DNA of 32,132 nt from a virus. The stretch lies in IMG/VR virus record IMGVR_UViG_3300043466_000642, positions 1-32,132 of that record; one strand, 5' to 3'. The first letter of the stretch is position 1. Each line of letters starts with the position of its first letter. The notes under the pieces are model-generated. The model did not search any database and had not been told where the DNA came from. It saw only the letters and a program-made list of their open reading frames with translations. Shown one piece after another: positions 15,744 to 22,699 of the stretch. The position numbers and the translations under genes are program-made.

Positions 15744-15932
15744 TCGGCTGTGTGGGTCTAGGCTGATTCAGGGGTATCTAACTACCCGAAACGGTTTTGC
15801 GTGCGTTAGAACGCAATATGAACGGAATGGTGGCATTGTGGTTGGAAGCCTTGTGCCACATGACTATTGATAAATCGCACATCTATAATTGTAAGTAACC
15901 AGACTGCGCATGTTCGGAAAGCCTTATGTGTT
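15744..15932 (+). other. Non-coding gap after the endolysin with several small stem-loops
   Basis: About 190 bases without a gene. TATCTA is repeated at the endolysin end and again at 15775-15780. Stem-loops are GGGTA-TCTAAC-TACCC (15772-15787) and TTGCGT/ACGCAA (15797-15802 with 15811-15816). None is followed by a T-run, so a clear terminator is not visible. A half-site of the palindromic operator (AGCCTTGT, 15847) and a promoter lie in the second half. Confidence 0.4.
15860..15889 (+). promoter_or_regulatory. Sigma70-like promoter before the second lysis-region membrane gene
   Basis: ATGACT (15860-15865), an 18-bp spacer and a perfect TATAAT (15884-15889). Operator B lies 30 bp downstream of the -10 box, in the early transcribed region, where a bound repressor would block elongation or initiation. 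Confidence 0.55.
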
Positions 15933-15938
15933 ATGGAA
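15920..15938. promoter_or_regulatory. Palindromic operator, site B
   Basis: AGCCTTAT-GTG-TTATGGAA. The left half is perfect; the right half matches 4 of 8. It covers the start codon ATG 15933 of the membrane gene, so binding would affect its expression directly. It is the weakest of the four sites. Confidence 0.5.
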
Positions 15939-16124
15939 AACATGCTTGTGCCAATCATCGTGGCATTGATCACCAGTCCTTTGATGTGGCTGTTGAACAG
16001 GTTGGACAAACGGAACACAGCACAGCATGCGAATAGCATTCAGATGTTGCAAGAAATACAAGAAGATGTGAAGGAAGCTAAAGCCGATATCAAGAACCAC
16101 ATCACATGGCATCTTGATCAATAG
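15933..16124 (+). CDS. Membrane protein with coiled-coil tail, second holin/antiholin candidate
   Basis: A 63-residue protein: one N-terminal membrane segment (about 4-21, M-L-V-P-I-I-V-A-L-I-T-S-P-L-M-W-L-L) and a charged helical tail with E-I-Q-E-D-V-K-E-A-K-A-D-I-K-N-H-I-T-W-H-L. Proteins with this N-terminal anchor and H-x-x-W-H-L ending are common near actinophage lysis genes. It may modulate the first holin. ATG 15933 has GGAAAG at 15917; ATG 15942 is an alternative. Confidence 0.65.
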   Translation: MENMLVPIIVALITSPLMWLLNRLDKRNTAQHANSIQMLQEIQEDVKEAKADIKNHITWHLDQ

Positions 16125-16132
16125 GAGGAATC

Positions 16133-16366
16133 ATGGCCTTGCGCGATGAACTCAAGTTTCATGCACGCAGATCTGGTGGTGTGTGTGCTGTAGCAATCAT
16201 GTTGCAATCTGCCGGAAAACAAAAAGAAGAAATTGTGGAACTAATTAATGATCACACTGTTCCATCTTCTGTGTTGGTGCGACTGTTGCAATCGCATGGT
16301 TTCACTATCAAAGATCATTCTGTGACACGCCATCGCAGGAAGGAATGCACTTGTGAGCATGCGTGA
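16133..16366 (+). CDS. Small helix-turn-helix-like DNA-binding protein
   Basis: A 77-residue protein with a strong AGGAGG site before ATG 16133. The C-terminal half, T-V-P-S-S-V-L-V-R-L-L-Q-S-H-G-F-T-I-K-D-H-S-V-T (shown in part), reads as a helix-turn-helix and ends in V-T-R-H-R-R-K-E-C-T-C. Actinophages often have this protein type directly before a metallophosphoesterase gene, as here. The target is unknown; its operon position makes it another candidate regulator. Confidence 0.6.
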   Translation: MALRDELKFHARRSGGVCAVAIMLQSAGKQKEEIVELINDHTVPSSVLVRLLQSHGFTIKDHSVTRHRRKECTCEHA

Positions 16367-17411
16367 AGAATTAGAAAGTCTCGAACGCATTCAGATGCAA
16401 CGCAAGATGGATGATGTGAAGCGTGAAGTGGCTGATGCGCGTGAGCGTGCAAAGATCGCGGAAGAAGCAATGCAACGGATGCAGCGTGAACTTGGTTTGC
16501 TAACTCATCTTTCTAAATCTTCTCCTGCTACATGGATGACGCAACCTGCGAAAGCGAAAGCGCATCGTGGAACACCTTGGTTGTTGTTATCGGATTTGCA
16601 TTTAGATGAAGTTGTGAATCCTGCTGAAGTGATGGGAAGCAACGCATACAACCGCCGGATCGCTGAACTGCGTATGAAGAAACTGTTTGAATCTGCTGTG
16701 AAAGTGTCACGCGATTATTGGTCTGGTGTCACCTATGACGGAATAGTTATGCCACTTGCAGGTGACATTTTCTCTGGTGACATTCACGAAGAACTATCTG
16801 AAACTAATGAAGATACAATGTTGGGCAGCGTCTTGCATTGGGCAGATCATTTGTCTGCAGGTGTTTCAATGTTGGCTGATCATTTCGGCCATGTGCATGT
16901 GCCTGTGGTGGTTGGCAATCACGGTAGGCGCACACGCAAACCACGCGCCAAGATGCGTGCGCGTGACAACTTTGATTGGTTCATTGGTCAGATGTTGGCA
17001 CGCCAGTTCCGTAACGATAAACGCGTGACATTTGATGTGAGCGATGGTGCAGATTTGGTGGTGCAGTCATATGGTCACAAGGTGTTGATCACGCATGGTG
17101 ATCAAGCGAATGGTGGCAACGGGATTGGTGGTGCGATGATGCCAATCATGCGACTGGATGCCAAGAAGCGTCAAAGGCAGAACGCTGTGAATCAACCATA
17201 CGATCTGATGGTGATGGGACATTGGCACACATTGATATTTGCGCCACAGTTCATTGTGAACGGATCGTTGAAAGGTGCTGATGAATACTGTTGGATCGGC
17301 AACTTTGGTTTTGAAGAACCAGCGCAAGCAATGTGGTTGATGACACCAGAACACGGAAAGACATTCACTGCACCAATTTTTGTGCAAGATAGGAAAGCAG
17401 AACGATGGTAG
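16353..17411 (+). CDS. Calcineurin-like metallophosphoesterase
   Basis: A 352-residue phosphoesterase with an N-terminal coiled coil (about 3-50). The catalytic metal motifs are all present: D81-x-H83 (S-D-L-H-L-D), G-D138 (L-A-G-D), G-N-H190 (V-V-G-N-H-G), H248 in T-H-G-D, and G-H-W-H (289-292). The family includes nucleases of the Mre11/SbcD type and phosphodiesterases; no capping domain identifies the substrate. GTG 16353 is chosen because AGGAAGGA at 16337-16344 is correctly spaced to it; ATG 16359 lies too far away. It overlaps the upstream gene by 14 bp. Confidence 0.85.
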   Translation: MSMREELESLERIQMQRKMDDVKREVADARERAKIAEEAMQRMQRELGLLTHLSKSSPATWMTQPAKAKAHRGTPWLLLSDLHLDEVVNPAEVMGSNAYNRRIAELRMKKLFESAVKVSRDYWSGVTYDGIVMPLAGDIFSGDIHEELSETNEDTMLGSVLHWADHLSAGVSMLADHFGHVHVPVVVGNHGRRTRKPRAKMRARDNFDWFIGQMLARQFRNDKRVTFDVSDGADLVVQSYGHKVLITHGDQANGGNGIGGAMMPIMRLDAKKRQRQNAVNQPYDLMVMGHWHTLIFAPQFIVNGSLKGADEYCWIGNFGFEEPAQAMWLMTPEHGKTFTAPIFVQDRKAERW

Positions 17412-17677
17412 AAGCTGATGATCTTGCAGTGGTGTTAATCGTTTGGGCAGATGCACACACAGGTGAACATGGTTGGATCAGCAATGAAATTGATCCCGAT
17501 GATGGCGAAGTGTTGGTGCATTCTGTTGGTTTTCTAGTTCCGGCAGATGATGGTGGGAAGAAAGATCACATCACCTTGTGGCAGTCATTATGTGATGATG
17601 AAGGCATTGCACGATTTCATATCCCTGTGGCGATGGTGCGCACGATGAAAGTGTTACGGCCACCAAAGCAGGACTAA
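17405..17677 (+). CDS. Conserved small phage protein of unknown function
   Basis: A 90-residue protein overlapping the phosphoesterase gene by 7 bp. It contains W-A-D-A-H-T-G-E-H-G-W-I (about 14-25), V-H-S-V-G-F-L-V-P, D-H-I-T-L-W-Q-S and H-I-P-V-A-M-V-R, a series of motifs I associate with a widespread phage protein family without assigned function. A beta-rich fold is likely. Confidence 0.7.
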   Translation: MVEADDLAVVLIVWADAHTGEHGWISNEIDPDDGEVLVHSVGFLVPADDGGKKDHITLWQSLCDDEGIARFHIPVAMVRTMKVLRPPKQD

Positions 17678-17703
17678 TAGAATCTGCAGTTATGGCACTA
17701 GTG

Positions 17704-17733
17704 TGATCAATCCCCACAACGAAGGATTGATGA
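17704..17733 (+). promoter_or_regulatory. Hairpin covering ribosome-binding site and first start codon
   Basis: ATCAATCC (17706-17713) pairs perfectly with GGATTGAT (17724-17731) around a ten-base loop. The 3' arm contains most of the AAGGA site and part of ATG 17730. Translation of the small gene that follows should be low unless ribosomes or a factor open the stem. Confidence 0.5.
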
Positions 17734-17879
17734 TGTTGAGCGCAGAAGAATTGCATGATTTGGTTTGGATGTTGCGCAGAGTGGTTGTGCATGGTGAGCA
17801 TGCTGAACGGTTGATCGAGTTGGAATCGCGTTTGCAACAAGAGTTGCGCCGGAAGAAGGCACGCCAGCACGCTGCTTGA
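17733..17879 (+). CDS. Small helical protein (48 aa)
   Basis: A 48-residue highly charged helical protein (L-S-A-E-E-L-H-D-L-V-W-M-L-R-R...Q-Q-E-L-R-R-K-K-A-R). The second of two adjacent ATGs fits AAGGA (17722-17726) best; ATG 17730 would add one residue. It is the last rightward gene before the convergent terminator. A DNA- or protein-binding helix is plausible; function unknown. Confidence 0.6.
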   Translation: MLSAEELHDLVWMLRRVVVHGEHAERLIELESRLQQELRRKKARQHAA

Positions 17880-17885
17880 GAATGC

Positions 17886-17918
17886 AAAAAGCGCACCACC
17901 ATTTCTGGCAGTGCGCTT
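17886..17918 (-). terminator. Terminator of the leftward operon
   Basis: AAGCGCAC (17889-17896) pairs with GTGCGCTT (17911-17918), with an inner CCA/TGG pair in the loop. Read leftward the stem is followed by a run of five T (17890-17886), the form of an intrinsic terminator. Read rightward there is no T-run, so it mainly serves the minus-strand genes. Confidence 0.75.
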
Positions 17919-17931
17919 CTCGCAGGTGTGT

Positions 17932-18162
17932 TCAATCGCTCAGATGTTCTGCAAGCCTTGACATCACTTCTGCGTTCGCTGCTGCTTTCATCATTTGTGA
18001 CATTCTCAAATCAACATTGCCTTTGATGTTGCATCGTTTTGTGTTCTCCCAATGCAAAAGCGTTTCGTTGAGCATGTGGATTAATTCTTTTATTTCATCA
18101 ATCGCATTCTTCTTGAATGTGTCTGCTGCTTTCACAGCATCTTCCTGTGTGAATGTTTTCAT
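17932..18162 (-). CDS. Small leftward protein of unknown function (76 aa)
   Basis: Second gene of the leftward operon. The 76-residue product is helical (T-Q-E-D-A-V-K-A-A-D-T-F-K-K-N-A-I-D-E-I), with a methionine- and alanine-rich C-terminal half. I do not recognise the family. The start is fixed by AGGAGGAAC in front of ATG 18162, the leader type shared by the early operons; the frame is open to 18186. Confidence 0.75.
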   Translation of the reverse strand: MKTFTQEDAVKAADTFKKNAIDEIKELIHMLNETLLHWENTKRCNIKGNVDLRMSQMMKAAANAEVMSRLAEHLSD

Positions 18163-18210
18163 TTCTGTTCCTCCTGTTGTGTTCATTGTTCTTGTTGAAA
18201 AGCGTTTTGA

Positions 18211-18489
18211 CTACGGCTCAATGCCGTTGCGCTCGCAGTGAGAGAGCCACCATGTGAGAGATGCAATCGCATCGCGCTTGAGGTCAAACGGTTGGCATTG
18301 ATCCCATTTGTTTGCCCTGACAAAATCTGTTCCCTTGCGCACTATGTACCATTCAGTGCGCTGTGCTGGTGGTGGGCATCCTTTGGCGTGGAATCGCTCG
18401 CAATAAGGATGCTCGCAATCCAAACCATCGGGCTGCCATGTTTCTTTGACAATCTCATATTCGCATGTCTTGATGTTGTACTTGTTCAT
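18211..18489 (-). CDS. Small cysteine-containing leftward protein (92 aa)
   Basis: First gene of the leftward operon. The 92-residue product has C-E-H-P-Y-C-E-R-F-H-A-K-G-C (about 26-39), a possible metal site, then W-Y-I-V-R-K-G and a C-terminal T-W-W-L-S-H-C. The family is not recognised. AGGAGGAAC precedes ATG 18489. Being the only genes on this strand and driven by a promoter like that at 25273, this pair may be expressed immediately on infection. Confidence 0.75.
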   Translation of the reverse strand: MNKYNIKTCEYEIVKETWQPDGLDCEHPYCERFHAKGCPPPAQRTEWYIVRKGTDFVRANKWDQCQPFDLKRDAIASLTWWLSHCERNGIEP

Positions 18490-18525
18490 TGTTCCTCCTA
18501 TGTTCGGCGTGATTGCCATACATGA

Positions 18526-18555
18526 ATCATAAACCAAACTTATATCGGAATGCAA
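18526..18555 (-). promoter_or_regulatory. Leftward promoter with shared module
   Basis: Read leftward: TTGCAT (18555-18550), 18-bp spacer, TATGAT (18531-18526). The stretch 18547-18511 matches 25281-25317 at 31 of 37 positions, including GGTTTATGATTC and TATGGCAA. Operator C lies 34 bp upstream of the -10 box. Confidence 0.65.
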
Positions 18556-18565
18556 CAGTTATTTG

Positions 18566-18584
18566 AGCCTTATTTTATAAGGCT
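18566..18584. promoter_or_regulatory. Palindromic operator, site C (perfect)
   Basis: AGCCTTAT-TTT-ATAAGGCT, a perfect 8-3-8 inverted repeat in the divergent region between the leftward operon and the recombination operon. It ends 17 bp before a rightward TATAAC (18602-18607), so one bound protein could control both directions. Confidence 0.75.
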
Positions 18585-18676
18585 TTCCCGATGTTGCCCC
18601 ATATAACGCACGCCTATATGAACCTTGAAGCACCTATTCATTACCGTGAAACCAGATCCAAAACACAGGAGGAAAC

Positions 18677-19609
18677 ATGCAGATACCGAAACCACCACAC
18701 GGATCACTTGAATGGCATCAGATACGCCACCGCGATGAACAAGATCGTGTGCGATTCGGCGCAAGCGAAGCACCAATTCTTGCTGGTGTCAGCAAATACG
18801 AAACGATCACATCACTTGCGTTGCGTAAATGGTCTCCACCAGAAGTGAACGAACCGAACGCTGCGATGATGCGTGGCAACATTCTTGAACCAGCATTGAT
18901 CACTTATGCAGAACAGCTGTTGCAACAGACTGTGACCACACCGGATGTCATGTATGCGAACGGAAGATTCATCGCAACATTGGATGGAATCACAAACGAT
19001 GGTTCAACAATCGTTGAAGCAAAAACCACAACCGCATACTCGAGCGATGATGAACTTCCTGATGAATACTTTTGGCAGGTGATGGCACAGTTCGCTTGCG
19101 TACCTGATGCGCACACTGCGTTGGTGGTGGTGTTGGATCGCAAGATGCGTTTAGGTTCTTGGATTGTCACCAGATCGAGCCATGAAGAACAGATTGCTGA
19201 ACTTGTGGTGCGTGCCGATTTGGTTGGCGCAATGTTTGACTGTGGCGAACTGCCATCCGATGCCGAACCAACTGAAGCTGAAGTGAAACAGTTGTTCCCA
19301 ATTCCAGATGGCCAAGTTGAATTGACACCAACAGAAATCGGTTTGCTTGAAGAATGGGATGCGTGGAAACAACAACGCGAGATTGCAGAAACACAAGAAC
19401 AGAATGTTCGTGACAAGATTGCACGCATATTAGGTGCGAACGAAATTGGAACATTCGGTGGTGTTCCGGTGATCACTTTCAAAACACGCAAAGGTGTTGC
19501 ACGCACAGATTTGAAAAGTCTCGAACGCGACTATCCCGAAATAGTTGCGAACTACAAAACAACAGGAAACACAACACGCATTTTGCGTATGACTGGAGGA
19601 AGAAAATGA
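18677..19609 (+). CDS. YqaJ-like recombination exonuclease
   Basis: A 310-residue 5'-3' exonuclease of the PD-(D/E)XK class (lambda exonuclease/YqaJ type). Motifs: S-L-E-W-H-Q-I-R near the N-terminus with F-G-A-S-E-A-P, R-G-N-I-L-E71-P, T-L-D103-G and V-E114-A-K116. The C-terminal part holds a coiled coil (about 220-260). It resects ends for the annealing protein encoded next, with which it overlaps by ATGA. ATG 18677 follows AGGAGGAAAC. It is the first gene of the rightward early operon, downstream of operator C. Confidence 0.88.
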   Translation: MQIPKPPHGSLEWHQIRHRDEQDRVRFGASEAPILAGVSKYETITSLALRKWSPPEVNEPNAAMMRGNILEPALITYAEQLLQQTVTTPDVMYANGRFIATLDGITNDGSTIVEAKTTTAYSSDDELPDEYFWQVMAQFACVPDAHTALVVVLDRKMRLGSWIVTRSSHEEQIAELVVRADLVGAMFDCGELPSDAEPTEAEVKQLFPIPDGQVELTPTEIGLLEEWDAWKQQREIAETQEQNVRDKIARILGANEIGTFGGVPVITFKTRKGVARTDLKSLERDYPEIVANYKTTGNTTRILRMTGGRK

Positions 19610-20256
19610 AACTGGAAGAAATAGTTGAAAAGTATGCGACACCAGATCCTGCGATGGTGTCAAAACTGAACAAACGATACAAAGACAAGAACGGAAACTG
19701 GCAAGATTTGTTTTTGGACTATGTAGGCCACGCAGACTTGACCAAGATTCTGATTGCGATTGATCCCGAATGGAATTGGAAACCTCTCGAAGTTCGTGAT
19801 GGTGCGCCAGTGATCAACATCAGTGTTGGCATCGCAACGATGTGGATTGAACTGACTGTGCTAGGCAAAACGATCATTGGTGTTGGTTCATGCAAAGCCG
19901 ATAAGGAAGATCACTGCAAGGAACTGATTGGTGACGGATTGCGGAACGCTGCGATGCGTTTCGGAATCGCAATCAATCTGTGGTCAAAATCGGACACACC
20001 AACCAGCGCACCACGCACCATCCGCAATCAACCGATGAATGTTGTGAACAATGTGGTGCAACATCCAGCAGGGAAAGCTGGTGCTGGACTGGTGAAATTG
20101 GTTGAACGCGAATCATCCAAGCAAGGTGATCCAGTGAAGATAGTTGCCGGCATTGTAGGCCGAAAACTCGATGCGTTAAATGATTTAACTGCAGAAGAAG
20201 CACGCACTGTGTTGGCACAACTTAAACAAACCACAGATGAAGAAGAGCCTTTTTGA
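19606..20256 (+). CDS. Single-strand annealing protein (Rad52/Erf-like)
   Basis: A 216-residue annealing protein paired with the exonuclease. It shows Y-V-G-H-A-D-L-T-K-I-L (39-49), D-P-E-W-N-W-K-P, and G-D-G-L-R-N-A-A-M-R-F-G-I-A (109-122), the hallmark of the Rad52-related phage annealing proteins of actinophages. The C-terminal region is a separate helical domain ending in D-E-E-E-P-F. That acidic tip resembles the protein-docking tip of bacterial SSB proteins. Overlap with the next gene is TGATG. Confidence 0.82.
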   Translation: MKLEEIVEKYATPDPAMVSKLNKRYKDKNGNWQDLFLDYVGHADLTKILIAIDPEWNWKPLEVRDGAPVINISVGIATMWIELTVLGKTIIGVGSCKADKEDHCKELIGDGLRNAAMRFGIAINLWSKSDTPTSAPRTIRNQPMNVVNNVVQHPAGKAGAGLVKLVERESSKQGDPVKIVAGIVGRKLDALNDLTAEEARTVLAQLKQTTDEEEPF

Positions 20257-20849
20257 TGAATGCAAATCCATTGAAGTTCGCAATCGCTGATCCACCTTAT
20301 TTGGGCAGAGCGGAACGCTGGTATGGCGAAACTGGTTGTGGCATTGCGCGTGGTCATGGTCGAGCAGATCAACATCCCGAAGCACACATTTGGGATGATC
20401 CGCAAAGCCATATTGATCTAGTGCATCGTTTGAATCGTGATTATCACGGATGGGCAATCGCGATGAGCGTTCACAGCTTGTCTGTATATTTATCTGCAGT
20501 AGAAACAGATTCACGCAATGGCATTCGTGTATGTGTATGGCACAAACCATCTGCTGTAACAAGTGGCTCACGCATCACTAATCATTGGGAACCGGTATTG
20601 ATCAATGTTCCAAAAGAACGCAGATCATGGAAAAGCGGAAACAAATGTTCCGATGTGTTTTCATGCAATCCGAATAGACGCGGATTCATAGGAAGCAAAC
20701 CGCATGCGTGGACATTTTGGATTCTCGAGTTGTTAGGCGTGCAAGAAGGTGATTCGGTTGATGATCTGTTTCCCGGATCTGGTGCTGTTGCAGAAGCAAT
20801 GCACATTTTGGCGCAAGGTTTGCCAATTCAAGAAGGATTGTTTGAATGA
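20256..20849 (+). CDS. DNA methyltransferase (DPPY type)
   Basis: A 197-residue methyltransferase-like protein. D12-P-P-Y15 is the catalytic motif IV of amino-methyltransferases (N6-adenine or N4-cytosine), and D-L-F-P-G-S-G-A-V (170-178) is the SAM-binding motif I, so the order is IV before I. It is of a compact family common in actinophages. No restriction enzyme is adjacent. It may protect phage DNA or mark it for other processes. The target site cannot be read from sequence. Confidence 0.82.
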   Translation: MNANPLKFAIADPPYLGRAERWYGETGCGIARGHGRADQHPEAHIWDDPQSHIDLVHRLNRDYHGWAIAMSVHSLSVYLSAVETDSRNGIRVCVWHKPSAVTSGSRITNHWEPVLINVPKERRSWKSGNKCSDVFSCNPNRRGFIGSKPHAWTFWILELLGVQEGDSVDDLFPGSGAVAEAMHILAQGLPIQEGLFE

Positions 20850-21397
20850 TTGACCATGCACCAAATTGCACTATTGATCTGGAATCATTAGATGCACATT
20901 GTCCACGATGTGTGGAACTAAACAACCAATGGAGGAAAACAATGGAACAAACAGAAATGGATGCGTATCTAGCGCATGTCGCACGCGACACCAGCAAAGA
21001 ACGCGCACAATCCGAAGTGATGAATGGCACATTCAACGCACGCAAACAACGCGCATTGCAACTGTTGTCAGATGGCGAATACACATGGCGTGAACTTGCA
21101 CAAGCAATGGATTTGCATCATGGCCAAGTGTCTAGTTTGTTATCAACATTGCACAAAAATGGTCACATTGTGATGATGAAAAAGATCAAAGATCGTTGCC
21201 ATCCGTACACACACATTGACAACACACGATGGATGATGCCGGATGAATACTGGATTGAACCAGTACAAACCAAAGCATCACGCAAAATGAACACTGCTAA
21301 TCAATTAGCGGAAACAGTCGCACAATTCTTGAACAGAAATGCGAACACAAATGATCTAGTGAAAGCACTAGAAACCTATTGGAAGGAATCCCAATGA
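20846..21397 (+). CDS. Winged-helix DNA-binding protein, with internal start
   Basis: A 183-residue protein. An N-terminal cysteine segment (C8...C19-x2-C22) is followed by a winged helix at about 65-110 (R-A-L-Q-L-L-S-D-G-E-Y-T-W-R-E-L-A-Q-A-M, then Q-V-S-S-L-L-S-T-L) and a helical C-terminus. Inside the frame GGAGGAAAACA stands directly before ATG 20942, giving a 151-residue form without the cysteines. Either two forms are made or only the shorter one. ATG 20846 overlaps the upstream stop as ATGA. Confidence 0.72.
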   Translation: MIDHAPNCTIDLESLDAHCPRCVELNNQWRKTMEQTEMDAYLAHVARDTSKERAQSEVMNGTFNARKQRALQLLSDGEYTWRELAQAMDLHHGQVSSLLSTLHKNGHIVMMKKIKDRCHPYTHIDNTRWMMPDEYWIEPVQTKASRKMNTANQLAETVAQFLNRNANTNDLVKALETYWKESQ

Positions 21398-21708
21398 ACC
21401 AAATGACCATCATCGGCAACATTGCCGAACCGAAGCTGACATTCACAAACAGTGGTCACGCCAAACTTGAAATTGGTTTGGCAACAACACGCACAGTGAA
21501 AGAAGAAAAGATCACCACTTGGCACAATGTGGTTGCGTGGGGACAACTGGCAGAAAACTTGTCTGCTGTGTTGCAGAAAGGTGATCGTGTGATTGTCATC
21601 GGAAGAATTAACGAAGATACATATACGAACAAAGATGGTGTTGAAGTCAAGTGGCGCACTGTGGTTGCTGATGATGCTGGCAAATCGTGCAGGTGGTCTG
21701 CAGAGTGA
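21394..21708 (+). CDS. ssb: Single-stranded DNA-binding protein
   Basis: A 104-residue OB-fold SSB. Family marks are M-T-I-I-G-N-I-A-E-P-K-L-T-F-T, T-T-W-H-N-V-V-A-W-G-Q-L-A-E-N (47-61) and V-I-V-I-G-R-I-N-E-D-T-Y. It consists of little more than the OB fold and ends D-D-A-G-K-S-C-R-W-S-A-E, without the acidic D-D-x-P-F tip that bacterial SSBs use to recruit partners. It overlaps genes on both sides by a few bases. Confidence 0.9.
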   Translation: MNQMTIIGNIAEPKLTFTNSGHAKLEIGLATTRTVKEEKITTWHNVVAWGQLAENLSAVLQKGDRVIVIGRINEDTYTNKDGVEVKWRTVVADDAGKSCRWSAE

Positions 21709-21902
21709 TGGCAGATTTCGAAGAAATGCGCAACGCTGTGAAGCGTGCAACACAAGATGACATTGTTGAAAGATTGACTGCAATCGCATTCCACGATCCG
21801 CAGATTGATTATCGGCAGGACATCAAATTGGTTGCTGCAACAGCAGCTGATGAGATTGAAAGATTGCGTACAGAACTCGAACACATGCGCAACACTCGAT
21901 GA
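21708..21902 (+). CDS. Small helical protein (64 aa)
   Basis: A 64-residue acidic, helical protein starting at ATG 21708 (TGATG overlap with ssb). It contains D-D-I-V-E-R-L-T-A-I-A and A-A-T-A-A-D-E-I-E-R-L-R-T-E-L-E-H, the latter a coiled-coil pattern. Small proteins with this A-A-D-E-I-E-R-L-R ending are common in phage operons. Function unknown. Confidence 0.65.
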   Translation: MADFEEMRNAVKRATQDDIVERLTAIAFHDPQIDYRQDIKLVAATAADEIERLRTELEHMRNTR

Positions 21903-22183
21903 TTTTTGCAGATCGTTCCGGTGGTGACTTCACACCAAATGAGTTCACACAATATCTGCGTGATCTAGCTGACTATTGCATCAGTATTGAACAACAAGAA
22001 TTAGAAGAAGCATTTTTGGAATCGGCACATATCATTGATTCCGATACAGATCATCTATTCACATTGCAATTTCAACACATCATCAATAGCGAAATGATCC
22101 GTGAATTATCACTTGAACGCAACCAATGGAAGAAGCGTGCGATGAGAGCAGAAAAAAAACTTAGGAAGAGCAGCAATGATTAA
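21899..22183 (+). CDS. Small acidic helical protein (94 aa)
   Basis: A 94-residue protein coupled by ATGA. It is acidic in the middle (S-I-E-Q-Q-E-L-E-E-A-F) and basic at the end (W-K-K-R-A-M-R-A-E-K-K-L-R-K). I do not recognise the family. The following gene starts within its last 8 bases. Confidence 0.65.
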   Translation: MIFADRSGGDFTPNEFTQYLRDLADYCISIEQQELEEAFLESAHIIDSDTDHLFTLQFQHIINSEMIRELSLERNQWKKRAMRAEKKLRKSSND

Positions 22184-22283
22184 GTTGGCAACATGGATAT
22201 TGATGATCATTCTTTTTCCGTTCGTTGCGATGGCCATGCTGACTGCATATGTGATCGCAACAGACAAGGAAATGTGGCGATGA
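22176..22283 (+). CDS. Single-pass membrane microprotein (35 aa)
   Basis: Residues 3-28 are almost entirely hydrophobic (L-A-T-W-I-L-M-I-I-L-F-P-F-V-A-M-A-M-L) and the C-terminus is D-K-E-M-W-R. It overlaps the preceding gene by 8 bp and the WhiB gene by ATGA, with AGGAAGAG in front of ATG 22176. Coupling supports it as a real gene. It may act as a membrane anchor or a small inhibitor. Confidence 0.6.
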   Translation: MIKLATWILMIILFPFVAMAMLTAYVIATDKEMWR

Positions 22284-22504
22284 ACTGGATGGAACACGCT
22301 GCATGCAAAGGTTTGCCAACACAAATCTTTTTCCCACATGGGCAGGATTACAGTGCTGGCAAAGCAATATGTGCGAAATGCACTGTGCGTGAAGAATGTT
22401 TAGAAACAGAACTGCAATTTGATATGTCGAATCATGGTTTGTTTGGTGGATTGACACCAGCTGAACGATGGGACATCAAACTAACTCGATGGAATGCAAT
22501 CTGA
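22280..22504 (+). CDS. WhiB-like iron-sulfur transcription factor
   Basis: A 74-residue WhiB-family protein. The four cluster ligands are C9, C31-x2-C34 and C40 (C-x21-C-x2-C-x5-C), preceded by F-F-P-H-G-Q, and the G-L-F-G-G-L-T turn (53-59) corresponds to the family G-V/I-W-G-G motif. The family is confined to Actinobacteria and their phages and acts by binding the principal sigma factor. ATG 22280 is chosen because homology starts there and it overlaps the upstream stop as ATGA. It could redirect host transcription or control phage promoters. Confidence 0.93.
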   Translation: MNWMEHAACKGLPTQIFFPHGQDYSAGKAICAKCTVREECLETELQFDMSNHGLFGGLTPAERWDIKLTRWNAI

Positions 22505-22602
22505 TGTGGCGTTATGCAATCGGATGGTGTATCGGTTTGATCAACCTGTGGATCACTTTGCGTTATCAGTGGTGGAACGATGAAGAAGATTCTGAAAAAT
22601 AA
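22504..22602 (+). CDS. Tryptophan-rich microprotein (32 aa)
   Basis: A 32-residue product starting in the WhiB stop (TGATG). It has a hydrophobic core (W-C-I-G-L-I-N-L-W-I-T-L) followed by Q-W-W and an acidic tail. It is probably membrane-associated. The next gene starts inside it. Confidence 0.5.
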   Translation: MWRYAIGWCIGLINLWITLRYQWWNDEEDSEK

Positions 22603-22699
22603 AGAAGGGTATTACAGAATCAGTGTGGTGATGTTTGCGCTCTATGCGTTCAGCATCGGATTCTGGTTCTTTGCAATCTGGTTGGAAAGGATTTGGTGA
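22580..22699 (+). CDS. Single-pass membrane microprotein (39 aa)
   Basis: A basic N-terminus (K-K-I-L-K-N-K) followed by a membrane segment (about 14-34) rich in aromatic residues (F-S-I-G-F-W-F-F-A-I-W). It overlaps its neighbours on both sides, 23 bp upstream and TGATG downstream. Function unknown. Confidence 0.5.
   Translation: MKKILKNKEGYYRISVVMFALYAFSIGFWFFAIWLERIW

Noticed and set aside
18904-19506. A 200-codon minus-strand open frame opposite the exonuclease gene
   Set aside because: It is a shadow of a clear exonuclease gene, rich in serine and low in family-like motifs, and has no ribosome-binding site or operon context.
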